Assembly (NCBI GenBank): GCA_026702745.1
Contig: JAPPBT010000018.1
Coordinates: 96,259 to 136,529, forward strand
Direction: 5' to 3'
Length of the DNA: 40,271 bases
Origin: Gemmatimonadota bacterium
GTDB lineage: Bacteria; JAAXHH01
The position numbers and the translations under genes are program-made. The notes below the pieces were generated by a model. It worked only from the letters and a program-made list of their open reading frames with translations. It ran no database searches and was not told where the DNA came from. Every line of letters starts with the position of its first letter. Positions within the stretch are counted from its first letter, which is position 1. Below, in pieces: positions 23,527 through 31,238 of this stretch.

Positions 23527-25929
23527 TCACTCGGCGCGCAACGCATCGGCGGGATTGGCCGTCGCGGTCTTCAGGGTGTGGTATCCTACTGTCAACCATG
23601 TGATCAGTAGTACGGCAAGGCCCGCGAACATGAATATCCACTGGCTAAGTTCTATCCGATACGGAAAGTTCTCGAGCCACGTCTGCATACCGAAGTAACC
23701 GGCCGGTGCGCCAATCGCGAATGCGATCAGGATCAGCTTCGTGAAGTCCCCGGACAACTGCACGATGACGTTCGAAATCGAAGCGCCGAGGACCTTGCGG
23801 ATGCCGATTTCCCGGGTCCGCTGTTCAGTCAAATAGGATGCCAGCCCTAAAAGTCCCATGCACGCGATCAGAATTGAAAGTACTGCGCCGGCGACGAAAA
23901 CGGATCCCAGCCGTTGTTCGGCAACATACTGTCGCTGCAGGTCCTCGTCCAAAAAATAGAAATCCATGGCGGGATGGTCTGGATATGTTTCCCGCCATTG
24001 TGCGTGCAGGATTTCAAGTCCGCGGGAAAGGTTCTGCCCCTGAAGCTTGACCACCATAAACCTGCCTTCACTCCAGTACATAATTATCAAGGGCTCGATG
24101 CGTTGATGCAGCGACTGGTGGTGAAAATCGCTCACGACGCCAATGACATTCCTGGATGGAGCGGTGTCCGGTGCGCCTGGATGTCTGAAGGTCTTTCCGA
24201 TCGGGTCTTCCCATTCAAAGGACCGTGCAGCTGTTTCGTTGATCACGACGGCGTTGTTGTCCGAGGTGAAAGCCCGCGAAAACGAGCGGCCGGACTTGAG
24301 CTCGATGTCCAATGTTTCCACGAAGTCGAAGTCCGCCCAGATTGTGGCAACCAAAGGCATCTGATCCTCGGAGAATCCTTCCGGTAGAATTGAATTGAGC
24401 GAAGGGGCCGTCCCGGGTACGCTGGCCGACGAACTCACGTTTACGATTTCAGGAAATTGCATGACCTCTCGCTTGAAGACCGGATAGCCAAGCACGGCCT
24501 CTCTATCGGGAAGTCGTAGGACTACCACGTGTTCTTTGTCGAAACCCAGTTCCTTGTTCCGCATGTACTCCACCTGTCCGATCACAGCACCTGTTCCGAT
24601 GATCATGATAATCGAAACGATGAACTGGAAGGTGATCAGTGATTTTCTCAGAAAGGATTGGGAGACCCCCGCTTTTGATTCGCCGCTCAGTACGGCAACC
24701 GGCCTGAAGGAGGAAAGGACAAGCGCGGGATATCCGCCGGCGGCGATCCCTGTAAAAAGAGCGATGGTCCCGAGGGCCGGTATCAGCCACGTTGTCTGAT
24801 AATCCATTTCCAGCGCTTTGCCGGACAACTGGTTGAACTGTGGCAGGAGCAGGTGGACTGATCCCAGCGCAACGATCAGCGCGATCAGTGAGAAGAAGAC
24901 CGACTCTCCCATAAACTGCTTGATCAGATGGACCCGGTGGGCGCCCAGTACTTTCCGGATACCGACTTTCTGCGCTCTTCGGATGGAGCGCGCAGTGGCC
25001 AGGTTCATGAAATTCACGCAGGCGATCAGCAGGATGAATGCGGCCAGCAACGAGAAGATGTAGACATACCGTATGTCGCTGTTTGCTTCGATCTCGAGTT
25101 TCAGGTGGGAGTGCAGATGTATATCGGTGAGCGGTTGCAGGAACGGTCTCATTTCCATGCCCAGGGACTTCAGTTGCTCACCGACGTGTCTTTCCAGAAA
25201 CTGAGGGAGTTTCTTCTCAAGATCTTCGGAGGCACGTCCTTCCTTGAGCAGTAGATACGTGTACATGGAAGAGCTAAGGTCCTGCATCGTGGTCGGCTCG
25301 AAGTATATCCCATCCACCGCCATGGTGGCAAAGGAGGCCAGGAAGTCGGCGTGGAAATGCGAGTTTTCCGGCATGTCCCGCATGATTCCCGTAACCGTAA
25401 ACATGTACCGGTCGTCAGCGGCGATCACTTTGCCTATTGGATTCTCATCCCCAAAGTACTTATCCACCATCGCCGCTGAGACCACTACGGTATGTGGTTC
25501 AGCCAGGGCCGTTTCTGGATTGCCCTGGACAAGGGGGATCGTGAAAATGTCAAAGACCGATGAATCCGCGAAGACGAAGTACTTCTCATAGGAACGCTTG
25601 TCGCCGTAACGAACGAGCCAGCCGGTGTTCGGTGGTTTTATCCGGGTGAAGTGTTCGATTTCAGGGAATTCCGACGCCAGTACCGGGGCCCAGGGCGGTG
25701 GCGACATCGCCCACTCATCCGGCTTGCCGCCGGCCGTTTCGGATATTGCCAGGCGATATATCCGGTCCTTTTTCTCGTGGTGCTGGTCGTAGCTGAGTTC
25801 GTCCTGCACATAGAGCATTACCAGCACACACGAGGCTATACCAATGGCCAGCCCCAGCACATTGATCGCCAAATAGCCTCGGTGTCTGAGCAGGTTCCTC
25901 AGAATGACGGTAAGGTAGTTTCTGAACAT
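23527..25929 (-). CDS. FtsX/MacB-type ABC transporter permease (800 residues)
   Basis: This is 800 residues from ATG 25929; a TTG eight codons earlier is possible. It begins MFRNYLTVILRNLLRHRGYL, with a first membrane segment at about 19-42 and a periplasmic MacB-like core. A cluster of three membrane segments follows (about 285-410), then a second periplasmic part (RNVIGVVSDFHHQSLHQRIEP) and three last membrane segments. Coupling motifs are AQKVGIRKVLGAHRVHL and TREIGIRKVLGASISNV. It is paralogous to the gene at 19700 but clearly diverged. It is the last gene of a minus-strand run with the ECF sigma factor and the repeat protein, 42 bp after the latter. No ATPase gene is present. Confidence 0.88.
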   Translation of the reverse strand: MFRNYLTVILRNLLRHRGYLAINVLGLAIGIASCVLVMLYVQDELSYDQHHEKKDRIYRLAISETAGGKPDEWAMSPPPWAPVLASEFPEIEHFTRIKPPNTGWLVRYGDKRSYEKYFVFADSSVFDIFTIPLVQGNPETALAEPHTVVVSAAMVDKYFGDENPIGKVIAADDRYMFTVTGIMRDMPENSHFHADFLASFATMAVDGIYFEPTTMQDLSSSMYTYLLLKEGRASEDLEKKLPQFLERHVGEQLKSLGMEMRPFLQPLTDIHLHSHLKLEIEANSDIRYVYIFSLLAAFILLIACVNFMNLATARSIRRAQKVGIRKVLGAHRVHLIKQFMGESVFFSLIALIVALGSVHLLLPQFNQLSGKALEMDYQTTWLIPALGTIALFTGIAAGGYPALVLSSFRPVAVLSGESKAGVSQSFLRKSLITFQFIVSIIMIIGTGAVIGQVEYMRNKELGFDKEHVVVLRLPDREAVLGYPVFKREVMQFPEIVNVSSSASVPGTAPSLNSILPEGFSEDQMPLVATIWADFDFVETLDIELKSGRSFSRAFTSDNNAVVINETAARSFEWEDPIGKTFRHPGAPDTAPSRNVIGVVSDFHHQSLHQRIEPLIIMYWSEGRFMVVKLQGQNLSRGLEILHAQWRETYPDHPAMDFYFLDEDLQRQYVAEQRLGSVFVAGAVLSILIACMGLLGLASYLTEQRTREIGIRKVLGASISNVIVQLSGDFTKLILIAFAIGAPAGYFGMQTWLENFPYRIELSQWIFMFAGLAVLLITWLTVGYHTLKTATANPADALRAE

Positions 25930-25971
25930 GGTGCTGTTTCGAAAATACAACAAAGCGCCCTACCGGGCTAT

Positions 25972-27231
25972 CTAAAGCTTGTAGTAGCCAGCGTTAATGT
26001 GGCGTGAATTGTCTCTGAGCACTTCGTCCTCCTTTTCAGGCTCTCCATCGACTTCCTCCACGGAGGTAACTTCGACTACACCCTCATTCACCACTATCCT
26101 TGCTTCCACCGCGCCATTCTGATCCGGGTTGCAACTAATCACGCCCCAGTTGTAGACGCCCGCCAGATGATCGTACAGGACCTGCGCATCGACATCTTCT
26201 GCGACGGTGATGACACCGGTGTTGCACAAAGAGGCCGTCCCATCGAGAAAGTCGAACCGTGACTTCTGGAGCGTAACGGTGCTATTCACAACCCACAGCG
26301 CCCCGTCATAGAATACGACGTTGGTTTTCAGTGTGTCGCATTTTTTGGACAGGACTTCGCTCAGGTCATCGGGGCACAGGACCATACCAGTGCATATGAG
26401 GCCGTTGAGGGCTTTCTCCAGGGTATCCCGATCCACATCCTCGTGTATGGTGACGTTTTCGGTTGCGAAGATGCTTCTGGCCTTCCAGGTCTGCATGTTA
26501 CTGGAGTTCAGAATTAACTCGTGCTCCACGATCTCAAAACCTTCCGGTATCCCCCAGATCTTCGGTGTGTCGGCTCCGGGATCGAACCTGGATCCCAGCG
26601 TAGACAGGTTTTCTTCACAGCAGAAGACTTCTCCCCGGACGTGGAGGGTCTTGATTTTCTGATCGATCAGTTTGTCCGGTACGGCCTGCACGATCTGGAG
26701 ATCTCCCGTGATGACCATGTCCGTGCCGTCGGCCATCGAAGCCAGGTATACTTCATCCAACCGGAGGTCACCGACCACGAGACGGCCTGAAGACCGGTAC
26801 GAAGAATGGCTCCCCGGGTTATCCGTCAACTTGTTCACGATGGCGCCTTCTACGTGTTCAGGATAGAGGATGCTCCCTGAATTGAGGATACCATACCACG
26901 AACGTTCCACGCCTTCTGCCGTAACATCCGGTTCCAGGATTATGCTGCCCGAGTTCAGGATGAATACCGGGACTCCTTCATCGGAGAACGCCTCCCGGCC
27001 CATGATCTCCCTGGTATGAACGGTCTTCAGCCTGACTTCTAAAGGAACTTCGATCACACTTCCCATATTAATGGAAAACATCGTTATCAGAGGCCTGGTC
27101 TCGGCGGTCACCAGCACGTTACCGGTATTTACATGTCCGATCCTCGATGCCGTGTGTTCCGTTGTCTCACGCATATCCAGCGTACCGCAATTGATGCTGA
27201 CTGAACGAGGGGTGCTGTTTTCGAGATTCAT
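25972..27231 (-). CDS. Repeat protein with N-x-G-x-(I/V) motifs, unknown family
   Basis: This is 419 residues from ATG 27231, chosen because AGGAG lies 7 nt upstream. A loose repeat recurs at least seven times: a turn such as LNSG, then a short strand and an acidic helix. Examples are ILNSGSIILEPDVTAEGV, ILNSGSILYPEHVEGAI, VNTGNVLVTAET, INMGSVIEVP, LICTGMVLCPDDLSEVL and NTGVITVAEDVDAQVL. There is no signal peptide or membrane segment, so it is probably cytoplasmic. The regular hydrophobic strands suggest a beta-solenoid, somewhat bactofilin-like. It lies between an ECF sigma factor and an orphan permease, all on one strand. It could be an anti-sigma, scaffold or polymer-forming protein. Confidence 0.7.
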   Translation of the reverse strand: MNLENSTPRSVSINCGTLDMRETTEHTASRIGHVNTGNVLVTAETRPLITMFSINMGSVIEVPLEVRLKTVHTREIMGREAFSDEGVPVFILNSGSIILEPDVTAEGVERSWYGILNSGSILYPEHVEGAIVNKLTDNPGSHSSYRSSGRLVVGDLRLDEVYLASMADGTDMVITGDLQIVQAVPDKLIDQKIKTLHVRGEVFCCEENLSTLGSRFDPGADTPKIWGIPEGFEIVEHELILNSSNMQTWKARSIFATENVTIHEDVDRDTLEKALNGLICTGMVLCPDDLSEVLSKKCDTLKTNVVFYDGALWVVNSTVTLQKSRFDFLDGTASLCNTGVITVAEDVDAQVLYDHLAGVYNWGVISCNPDQNGAVEARIVVNEGVVEVTSVEEVDGEPEKEDEVLRDNSRHINAGYYKL

Positions 27232-27339
27232 GGCTTTTCTCCTGTCCTTTGATGTGCATTCACTGTCGGGAGCAATTAATCGAGATCGTACGACGTATAC
27301 CTCCTGGATCGTCATTGGTTTTACGCTTAAGTTTCATGT

Positions 27340-27849
27340 TTATGTGACACGGGAAATCCGCGCGCGCAGTTTTCTGATTGCTTCATGCAGCCGGAAGCGG
27401 ACAGTCCCGGCCGGAACGCCCGTCCGTTCCGAGATTTCCCTGCTCGTGAGTCCCAGGACAAAACGCATATGAACAAGGTCGCGGTGTTTCTCCGGCACAT
27501 GCTTCATGATCTCCGCCACGGTCACCGTCATGCCGGAATGACCATCCGGCCGAGATTCCAATCCTGCGGTACTGCTCGACTCCTCCTGCGCGAGTCGAAG
27601 CCACCTGTCGAGAAACGTCGCTTCTCTCTGCCTGGCACGCGTCCTGTCGACGAATAGATTTCCCATGGTTCGGTACAGCCAGGCCCGTCTTCGGGGAGGC
27701 GAAAGGGATCCGAGCAGTCCCATGTGCTTCATGGCGCGAATGAACGTCTCCTGGAACAGGTCGTCCGCCTGGTCTTTGTCCCTGGTCAGATATCGAGCGT
27801 GTGCCGAAAGTGATGAAGCATAGGTCCCATAAAGATCATCTACGGTCAT
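27340..27849 (-). CDS. ECF-type RNA polymerase sigma factor
   Basis: This 169-residue sigma-70 protein has regions 2 and 4 only. Region 2 shows LTRDKDQADDLFQETFIRAM and WLYRTMGNLFVDRTRARQRE. Region 4 shows MKHVPEKHRDLVHMRFVLG and the HTH TSREISERTGVPAGTVRFRL. It directs polymerase to a stress or signal regulon. No recognisable transmembrane anti-sigma factor is adjacent. The next gene, 108 bp downstream, is the N-x-G repeat protein, and the permease follows. Whether the repeat protein regulates the sigma factor is open. The ATG has only a weak binding site. It is divergent from higA. Confidence 0.92.
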   Translation of the reverse strand: MTVDDLYGTYASSLSAHARYLTRDKDQADDLFQETFIRAMKHMGLLGSLSPPRRRAWLYRTMGNLFVDRTRARQREATFLDRWLRLAQEESSSTAGLESRPDGHSGMTVTVAEIMKHVPEKHRDLVHMRFVLGLTSREISERTGVPAGTVRFRLHEAIRKLRARISRVT

Positions 27850-27928
27850 GCTCTGGTCCGATCACTGATTGGCGGGATCTCGAATGAGCATCGGTTCATA
27901 TGTAGAACGAATCAGGTAGGAGGGTTGT

Positions 27929-27956
27929 TTGAAAAAAGTCAGGACGCCATTATAAT
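27929..27956 (+). promoter_or_regulatory. Sigma-70-type promoter for higA
   Basis: A TTGAAA -35 box (27929-27934) and a perfect TATAAT -10 box (27951-27956) are separated by 16 bp. They point at the HigA gene, whose ATG is 64 bp beyond the -10 box. Confidence 0.6.
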
Positions 27957-28019
27957 CTGGCATGTTGTTGTTCCAAGGATGCGAGGATATTATGCAAACG
28001 TGGTTGTGAGGAGTTTACT

Positions 28020-28334
28020 ATGGTACGAGTTCCTACAGATCGTATTCCAACCCATCCGGGCGAGATGCTGCTGGAAGAATTCCTGATTCCGATGAAGTTG
28101 ACACAGCGTGAGTTGGCTGACGCCCTAAACGTTCCCTACCAGCGCGTGAACGAACTGGTAAACGGCCGTCGCGGAATTACACCTAGCACAGCACTGCGCC
28201 TGGCCAAGTACTTCGACGTGTCGCCCACGTTCTGGCTAAATCTTCAACTACGTTGGGATTTGTATCATGCCATGCAGTCAGAAGCGCGGGCGTTGGCGGC
28301 GATTGAGCCTCGTGGTATTGGCGTCGAAGTATAA
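28020..28334 (+). CDS. higA: HigA family addiction-module antitoxin, without adjacent HigB
   Basis: This 104-residue protein has the family layout. RIPTHPGEMLLEEFLIP (about 8-24) is followed by an XRE helix-turn-helix, TQRELADALNVPYQRVNELV (29-48). GRRGITPSTALRLAKYF and SPTFWLNLQLRWDL come next. GAGGAG lies 6 nt before the ATG. HigA normally neutralises the ribosome-dependent mRNase HigB and represses the pair. HigB usually lies just upstream, but the 170 bp there contain only a promoter and no toxin-like frame. Downstream a short coding-like fragment remains. It may be an orphan antitoxin, or a regulator that has lost its toxin. Confidence 0.85.
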   Translation: MVRVPTDRIPTHPGEMLLEEFLIPMKLTQRELADALNVPYQRVNELVNGRRGITPSTALRLAKYFDVSPTFWLNLQLRWDLYHAMQSEARALAAIEPRGIGVEV

Positions 28335-28539
28335 TCGGCAAACGGGCATCGTGCTGGACCGTACAGCATACGGAACAACATTAAGTAGCATAAATGCTTC
28401 ACGTGAGTTAATCGTGACGTCTGCAACGTGGAAGTTATGGACTATGTGCTCGACATTACCGAAGACGAACTTTCAGGACGTCCGGATCACGAAGTTCGAC
28501 CACACCCAGGGACTAAGTAGGTGACGAAGGAATTGTAAC
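28335..28539 (+). other. Short region with a coding-like fragment
   Basis: Most of it shows no gene. One frame, from about 28436 to 28521, reads MDYVLDITEDELSGRPDHEV and a few more residues to TAG. It is acidic and natural-looking but only 27 codons long, and upstream the frame is closed by TGA. It could be the 3' remnant of a gene once paired with higA. No family was recognised. Confidence 0.3.
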
Positions 28540-28731
28540 CTACTCTTCTAAAAACACCTTCTCAATCGGCATATTGAAAACTCTGGAGATCTTGAAGGCC
28601 AGGGACAGGCTCGGGTCATACTTGCCCTTCTCAATGGCATTCACCGTCTGCCTGGAAACTTTCAGTCGACTAGCCAACTCAGCCTGGGTCCAGTCTCTTT
28701 CAGCTCGCAACACTTTTAGCCGGTTTCTCAT
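28540..28731 (-). CDS. XRE-family helix-turn-helix regulator (short)
   Basis: This 63-residue protein is a single HTH_3 domain. Its core is ERDWTQAELASRLKVSRQTV followed by NAIEKGKYDPS, ending MPIEKVFLEE. It resembles the small YozG/Cro-like regulators that are usually encoded next to a membrane protein. Here a four-helix membrane protein precedes it with a 4-bp overlap, so the two are translated together. AGGA lies 7 nt before the ATG. It probably controls its own operon. The shared promoter region at 29170-29205 is a likely binding place (inference). Confidence 0.88.
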   Translation of the reverse strand: MRNRLKVLRAERDWTQAELASRLKVSRQTVNAIEKGKYDPSLSLAFKISRVFNMPIEKVFLEE

Positions 28732-29108
28732 CGGTACTTCCTAATTGCGAGGAGCTGGCCAATGCCCCATAGAAAAATCATGGCAACGCCAACCCACATC
28801 GTGTTGAAAGACGGAAAACCTACGTGCTCCAGAAACCCGTAGCTGAAACAAAGTATCACGGTGGCGAGGTACGCGATGATTACCGCCTCCAGATGTATAT
28901 GTCTGCGCATTTCATCCATACGCCGGACATAACGAATCACGGCCAGCATCATGAACACAATGGGGATCATCGGTGCCACCGTTACCGGGACCCGCCAGGG
29001 TGATTCGGGGTTCTCTCTAAGAAACATCAGTGACATTACAAAAACGGCTGAATAGGCCAGCATGGAACCGCCGAATTCCAGCAAGTAGCGTAAAGTACCT
29101 TGACGCAT
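28728..29108 (-). CDS. Four-helix membrane protein paired with XRE regulator
   Basis: This 126-residue protein has four hydrophobic segments, about residues 12-29, 41-60, 73-92 and 102-119. Between helices 2 and 3 is the charged loop RYVRRMDEMRRHIHLEA. The pairing with a short XRE regulator, with overlapping stop and start, is a common arrangement in many bacteria, and the RRMDE loop motif fits that membrane-protein group. GAGGAGG lies 9 nt before the ATG. The cellular role is unknown; response to membrane state is often proposed. Confidence 0.75.
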   Translation of the reverse strand: MRQGTLRYLLEFGGSMLAYSAVFVMSLMFLRENPESPWRVPVTVAPMIPIVFMMLAVIRYVRRMDEMRRHIHLEAVIIAYLATVILCFSYGFLEHVGFPSFNTMWVGVAMIFLWGIGQLLAIRKYR

Positions 29109-29169
29109 GGTCTGCTGCCTCCTCTTTCGTCAAAAAAGTAAAATGCGGTGTACGTTTTATCGTGTCTTC

Positions 29170-29205
29170 TTGACATATTGTAAAATTATGATTACTTATT
29201 GTCAA
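29170..29205. promoter_or_regulatory. Two face-to-face overlapping sigma-70 promoters
   Basis: Minus strand: TTGACA (-35, read from 29205 to 29200), a 17-bp spacer, and TACAAT (-10, 29182 to 29177), driving the membrane/XRE pair. Plus strand: TTGACA (29170-29175), a 17-bp spacer, and TACTTA (29193-29198), driving the HAD gene. The two share almost the same 36 bp and are framed by inverted TTGACA / TGTCAA. Polymerase at one would exclude the other. The AT-rich sequence stands out from its surroundings. Confidence 0.65.
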
Positions 29206-29245
29206 ATTTATTTTACTTATGATTGATCCTAAATAACCGAGACCT

Positions 29246-29950
29246 ATGCGGAAAACTTTGAACATCACTACAATCTCCTTCGACGTCGACCAGACCCTAA
29301 TCGACACGGACCGGGTCATCATGCGATCCATGGAGTCCGTTCGCGATGAACTGATAAAGCGCGTACCGGGTGAGCGAACCCGAAGCCTGATGGTAGAGGA
29401 GATGTGGTCTATTCGCGATCGGGAAGAGAAAGACTTCGTGGGAAACGTGAGAGACTTCGACGAGATCCGGCGGAGGTCCTTCCTCCGGATGCTGGATCAC
29501 GTCGGATACACGGGCCCCGATCTCTCGACACGTCTTAACGAAGTATACCTGGAACACCGGTACAATGACATTGTGCCCTATGAGGATGTCGTGCCCATGC
29601 TTGATGCCCTCGGCCCGATCTTCAAACTCGGTCTGCTGTCGAACGGCAACAACTACCCTGAATACTTCGGACTCGCAGATCGTTTTGACTTCGCTGTCTA
29701 TGCACAGGATATCGGTATCGAGAAACCGGATCCAATGCCCTTCCAGATCGCGGCACAAAGAGCAGGTTGTAACCGGGACCACCTGCTACACGTCGGAGAT
29801 TCGCTGGAAACGGATGTCGAAGGCGCACAAGCAGTCGGTGTGCGTGCGGTGTGGTTGAATCGCGAAGGTGAGACGAACGATACCGGGATCGAACCAGACC
29901 ATGAAATCAGGTCGTTAACCGAACTTCCCGTGGTTTTGGGCACAAGTTGA
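29246..29950 (+). CDS. HAD family hydrolase
   Basis: This 234-residue haloacid-dehalogenase-superfamily protein has motif I SFDVDQTLIDT (Asp13 nucleophile, Asp15 acid; Gln replaces the usual Gly). Motif II is LGLLSNGN, the Lys region is IGIEKPDP, and motif III-IV is LLHVGDSLETDVEGAQAVGV. The cap is helical (C1 type). It is likely a phosphatase for a small metabolite, in the cytoplasm. It is transcribed away from the XRE/membrane pair from an overlapping promoter. A separate HAD gene is at 33827. The substrate cannot be told from sequence. Confidence 0.9.
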   Translation: MRKTLNITTISFDVDQTLIDTDRVIMRSMESVRDELIKRVPGERTRSLMVEEMWSIRDREEKDFVGNVRDFDEIRRRSFLRMLDHVGYTGPDLSTRLNEVYLEHRYNDIVPYEDVVPMLDALGPIFKLGLLSNGNNYPEYFGLADRFDFAVYAQDIGIEKPDPMPFQIAAQRAGCNRDHLLHVGDSLETDVEGAQAVGVRAVWLNREGETNDTGIEPDHEIRSLTELPVVLGTS

Positions 29951-29978
29951 ACTTGCCCAGCCCAAGCCCGTTCCTGGT

Positions 29979-30464
29979 CTACTCCACCCTAGTGAACGCC
30001 AGCCGCTCTCCGGCGAATCCCTCTCGCCAGACGCTCGTGCACGCCTCCACCATCTCCTCGAGATGCTCCGTAATCTCGCCGAAGCGATTGCCCGGGATCA
30101 GTCCCATGTTGGGTGACAGGATCAGATTGTCCCGTCCGTAGAAGATCGCGAGGTCGACCAGACCCGTGTTGAAGGCAGCCTCGCGTAACGTCGGCACGTT
30201 GACGGCGCCGGGTGGAAAGAAGAAGTAGAGCAGGTCGCCGGTGATCGGCGTAACGGTGGGATTCTCCATACCTGGTTCACTTGGCGCGAAGGATGGGACG
30301 AGGGTATAGACTTCGTTGCTTGCGTACTTGGCGTGATAGGCATCGTTCTCCTGCGGCAGGGCATTCCACACCGCCTCGCACGTCTTCGGCGCGAGGTCAT
30401 CCAGCAACCGTGCGATGCAGCTCACGCCGCGTTTCTTCAAGGTCACTTCAATAAAACGATCCAT
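29979..30464 (-). CDS. DUF3830 family protein
   Basis: This 161-residue protein carries the DUF3830 cyclophilin-like pattern. It shows LLDDLAPKTCEAVWNALP (about 21-38), DAYHAKYASNEVYTLVP, PITGDLLYFFFPPG and DLAIFYGRDNLILSPNMGLI. It ends NRFGEITEHLEEM. AAGGAG lies 6 nt before the ATG. It is the last gene of a three-gene minus-strand operon after an Asp/Glu-racemase-like and an acetoacetate-decarboxylase-like gene. DUF3830 proteins are often seen next to racemase/maleate-isomerase-like genes. The biochemical role is unknown. Confidence 0.85.
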   Translation of the reverse strand: MDRFIEVTLKKRGVSCIARLLDDLAPKTCEAVWNALPQENDAYHAKYASNEVYTLVPSFAPSEPGMENPTVTPITGDLLYFFFPPGAVNVPTLREAAFNTGLVDLAIFYGRDNLILSPNMGLIPGNRFGEITEHLEEMVEACTSVWREGFAGERLAFTRVE

Positions 30465-30485
30465 GCCGATCTCCTTAGCTACCTG

Positions 30486-31235
30486 TTAAACGTCCTCACT
30501 CAAGGTTGAATAGGCGACAACTTCCATCAACCGTCCCAAACCGGACTGCGGCGTCAGACGGTTTGCAAGCCGCAGGGCCTCCCACATCGTCACCTGGTTT
30601 GCCGTCAGCACCGTTTTGCCGACCGCCGTCTCGAGTTCAGACAGAAAACCTGCGGAATGCAGTGCGGTGTCGGGGATCAGCACCGCCTCAGCGTCTGGAT
30701 GATCGTTAGCTCGAGCGAAGCGCAGGACCTCTTCTCGTTCTATGAGCGCGGACTCATCCCCCGTCCAGACCCCGAGACACCCCATGTGGACCACCTCGAG
30801 GCCATCCGATTCGAGAAATGTGTGAAAGGCCTTCGACAGCGCTTCCGGGTAGGTCGCGGCGACGGCAACCCGTTTTAGTCCAAGGGCTTTACAGGCACTG
30901 AGGAACGCCAGCGACGTACTCGATGACGGTACACCGAGTGCATTGGCCAGGTCCTGCGCCTGTCGCCGCGCGCCTTCAAACCCAAAGACGAAACTCCCGC
31001 TCGTGCACGCCCACAAACAGACGTCAATGTCTTGAGGACGCAACTCCGCCACCCCGGCGAGCAGGTATTCCCGGCTTCCGGTGATCTGCGTTTCGTCGAT
31101 ACGATGCAGGTTCGGGCTGTCGGTATGGACCACCCGGACATCCACCGCGGGCTTCAGCACGGCGGCGAGGCGAGGGTAGTCGTCCTCCGCGGAATAGAGC
31201 GGGTATAGAATGCCGACCTTCAGTGTGTCACCCAT
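30486..31235 (-). CDS. Asp/Glu racemase / maleate isomerase / arylmalonate decarboxylase superfamily protein
   Basis: This 249-residue protein has the family's first catalytic region, CLWACTSGSFVFG (Cys77). It also has LGVPSSSTSLAFLSACKALG and the VAVAATYPEALSKAF segment. The second half has VLIPDTALHSAG where two-cysteine members carry a second catalytic Cys; here that position appears to be Asp or Thr. A single-cysteine arrangement argues against a normal racemase. A decarboxylase- or isomerase-like reaction on a dicarboxylate, or a changed mechanism, is possible. It begins 3 bp after the stop of the acetoacetate-decarboxylase-like gene and is followed by DUF3830. Confidence 0.82.
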   Translation of the reverse strand: MGDTLKVGILYPLYSAEDDYPRLAAVLKPAVDVRVVHTDSPNLHRIDETQITGSREYLLAGVAELRPQDIDVCLWACTSGSFVFGFEGARRQAQDLANALGVPSSSTSLAFLSACKALGLKRVAVAATYPEALSKAFHTFLESDGLEVVHMGCLGVWTGDESALIEREEVLRFARANDHPDAEAVLIPDTALHSAGFLSELETAVGKTVLTANQVTMWEALRLANRLTPQSGLGRLMEVVAYSTLSEDV

Positions 31236-31238
31236 CAG

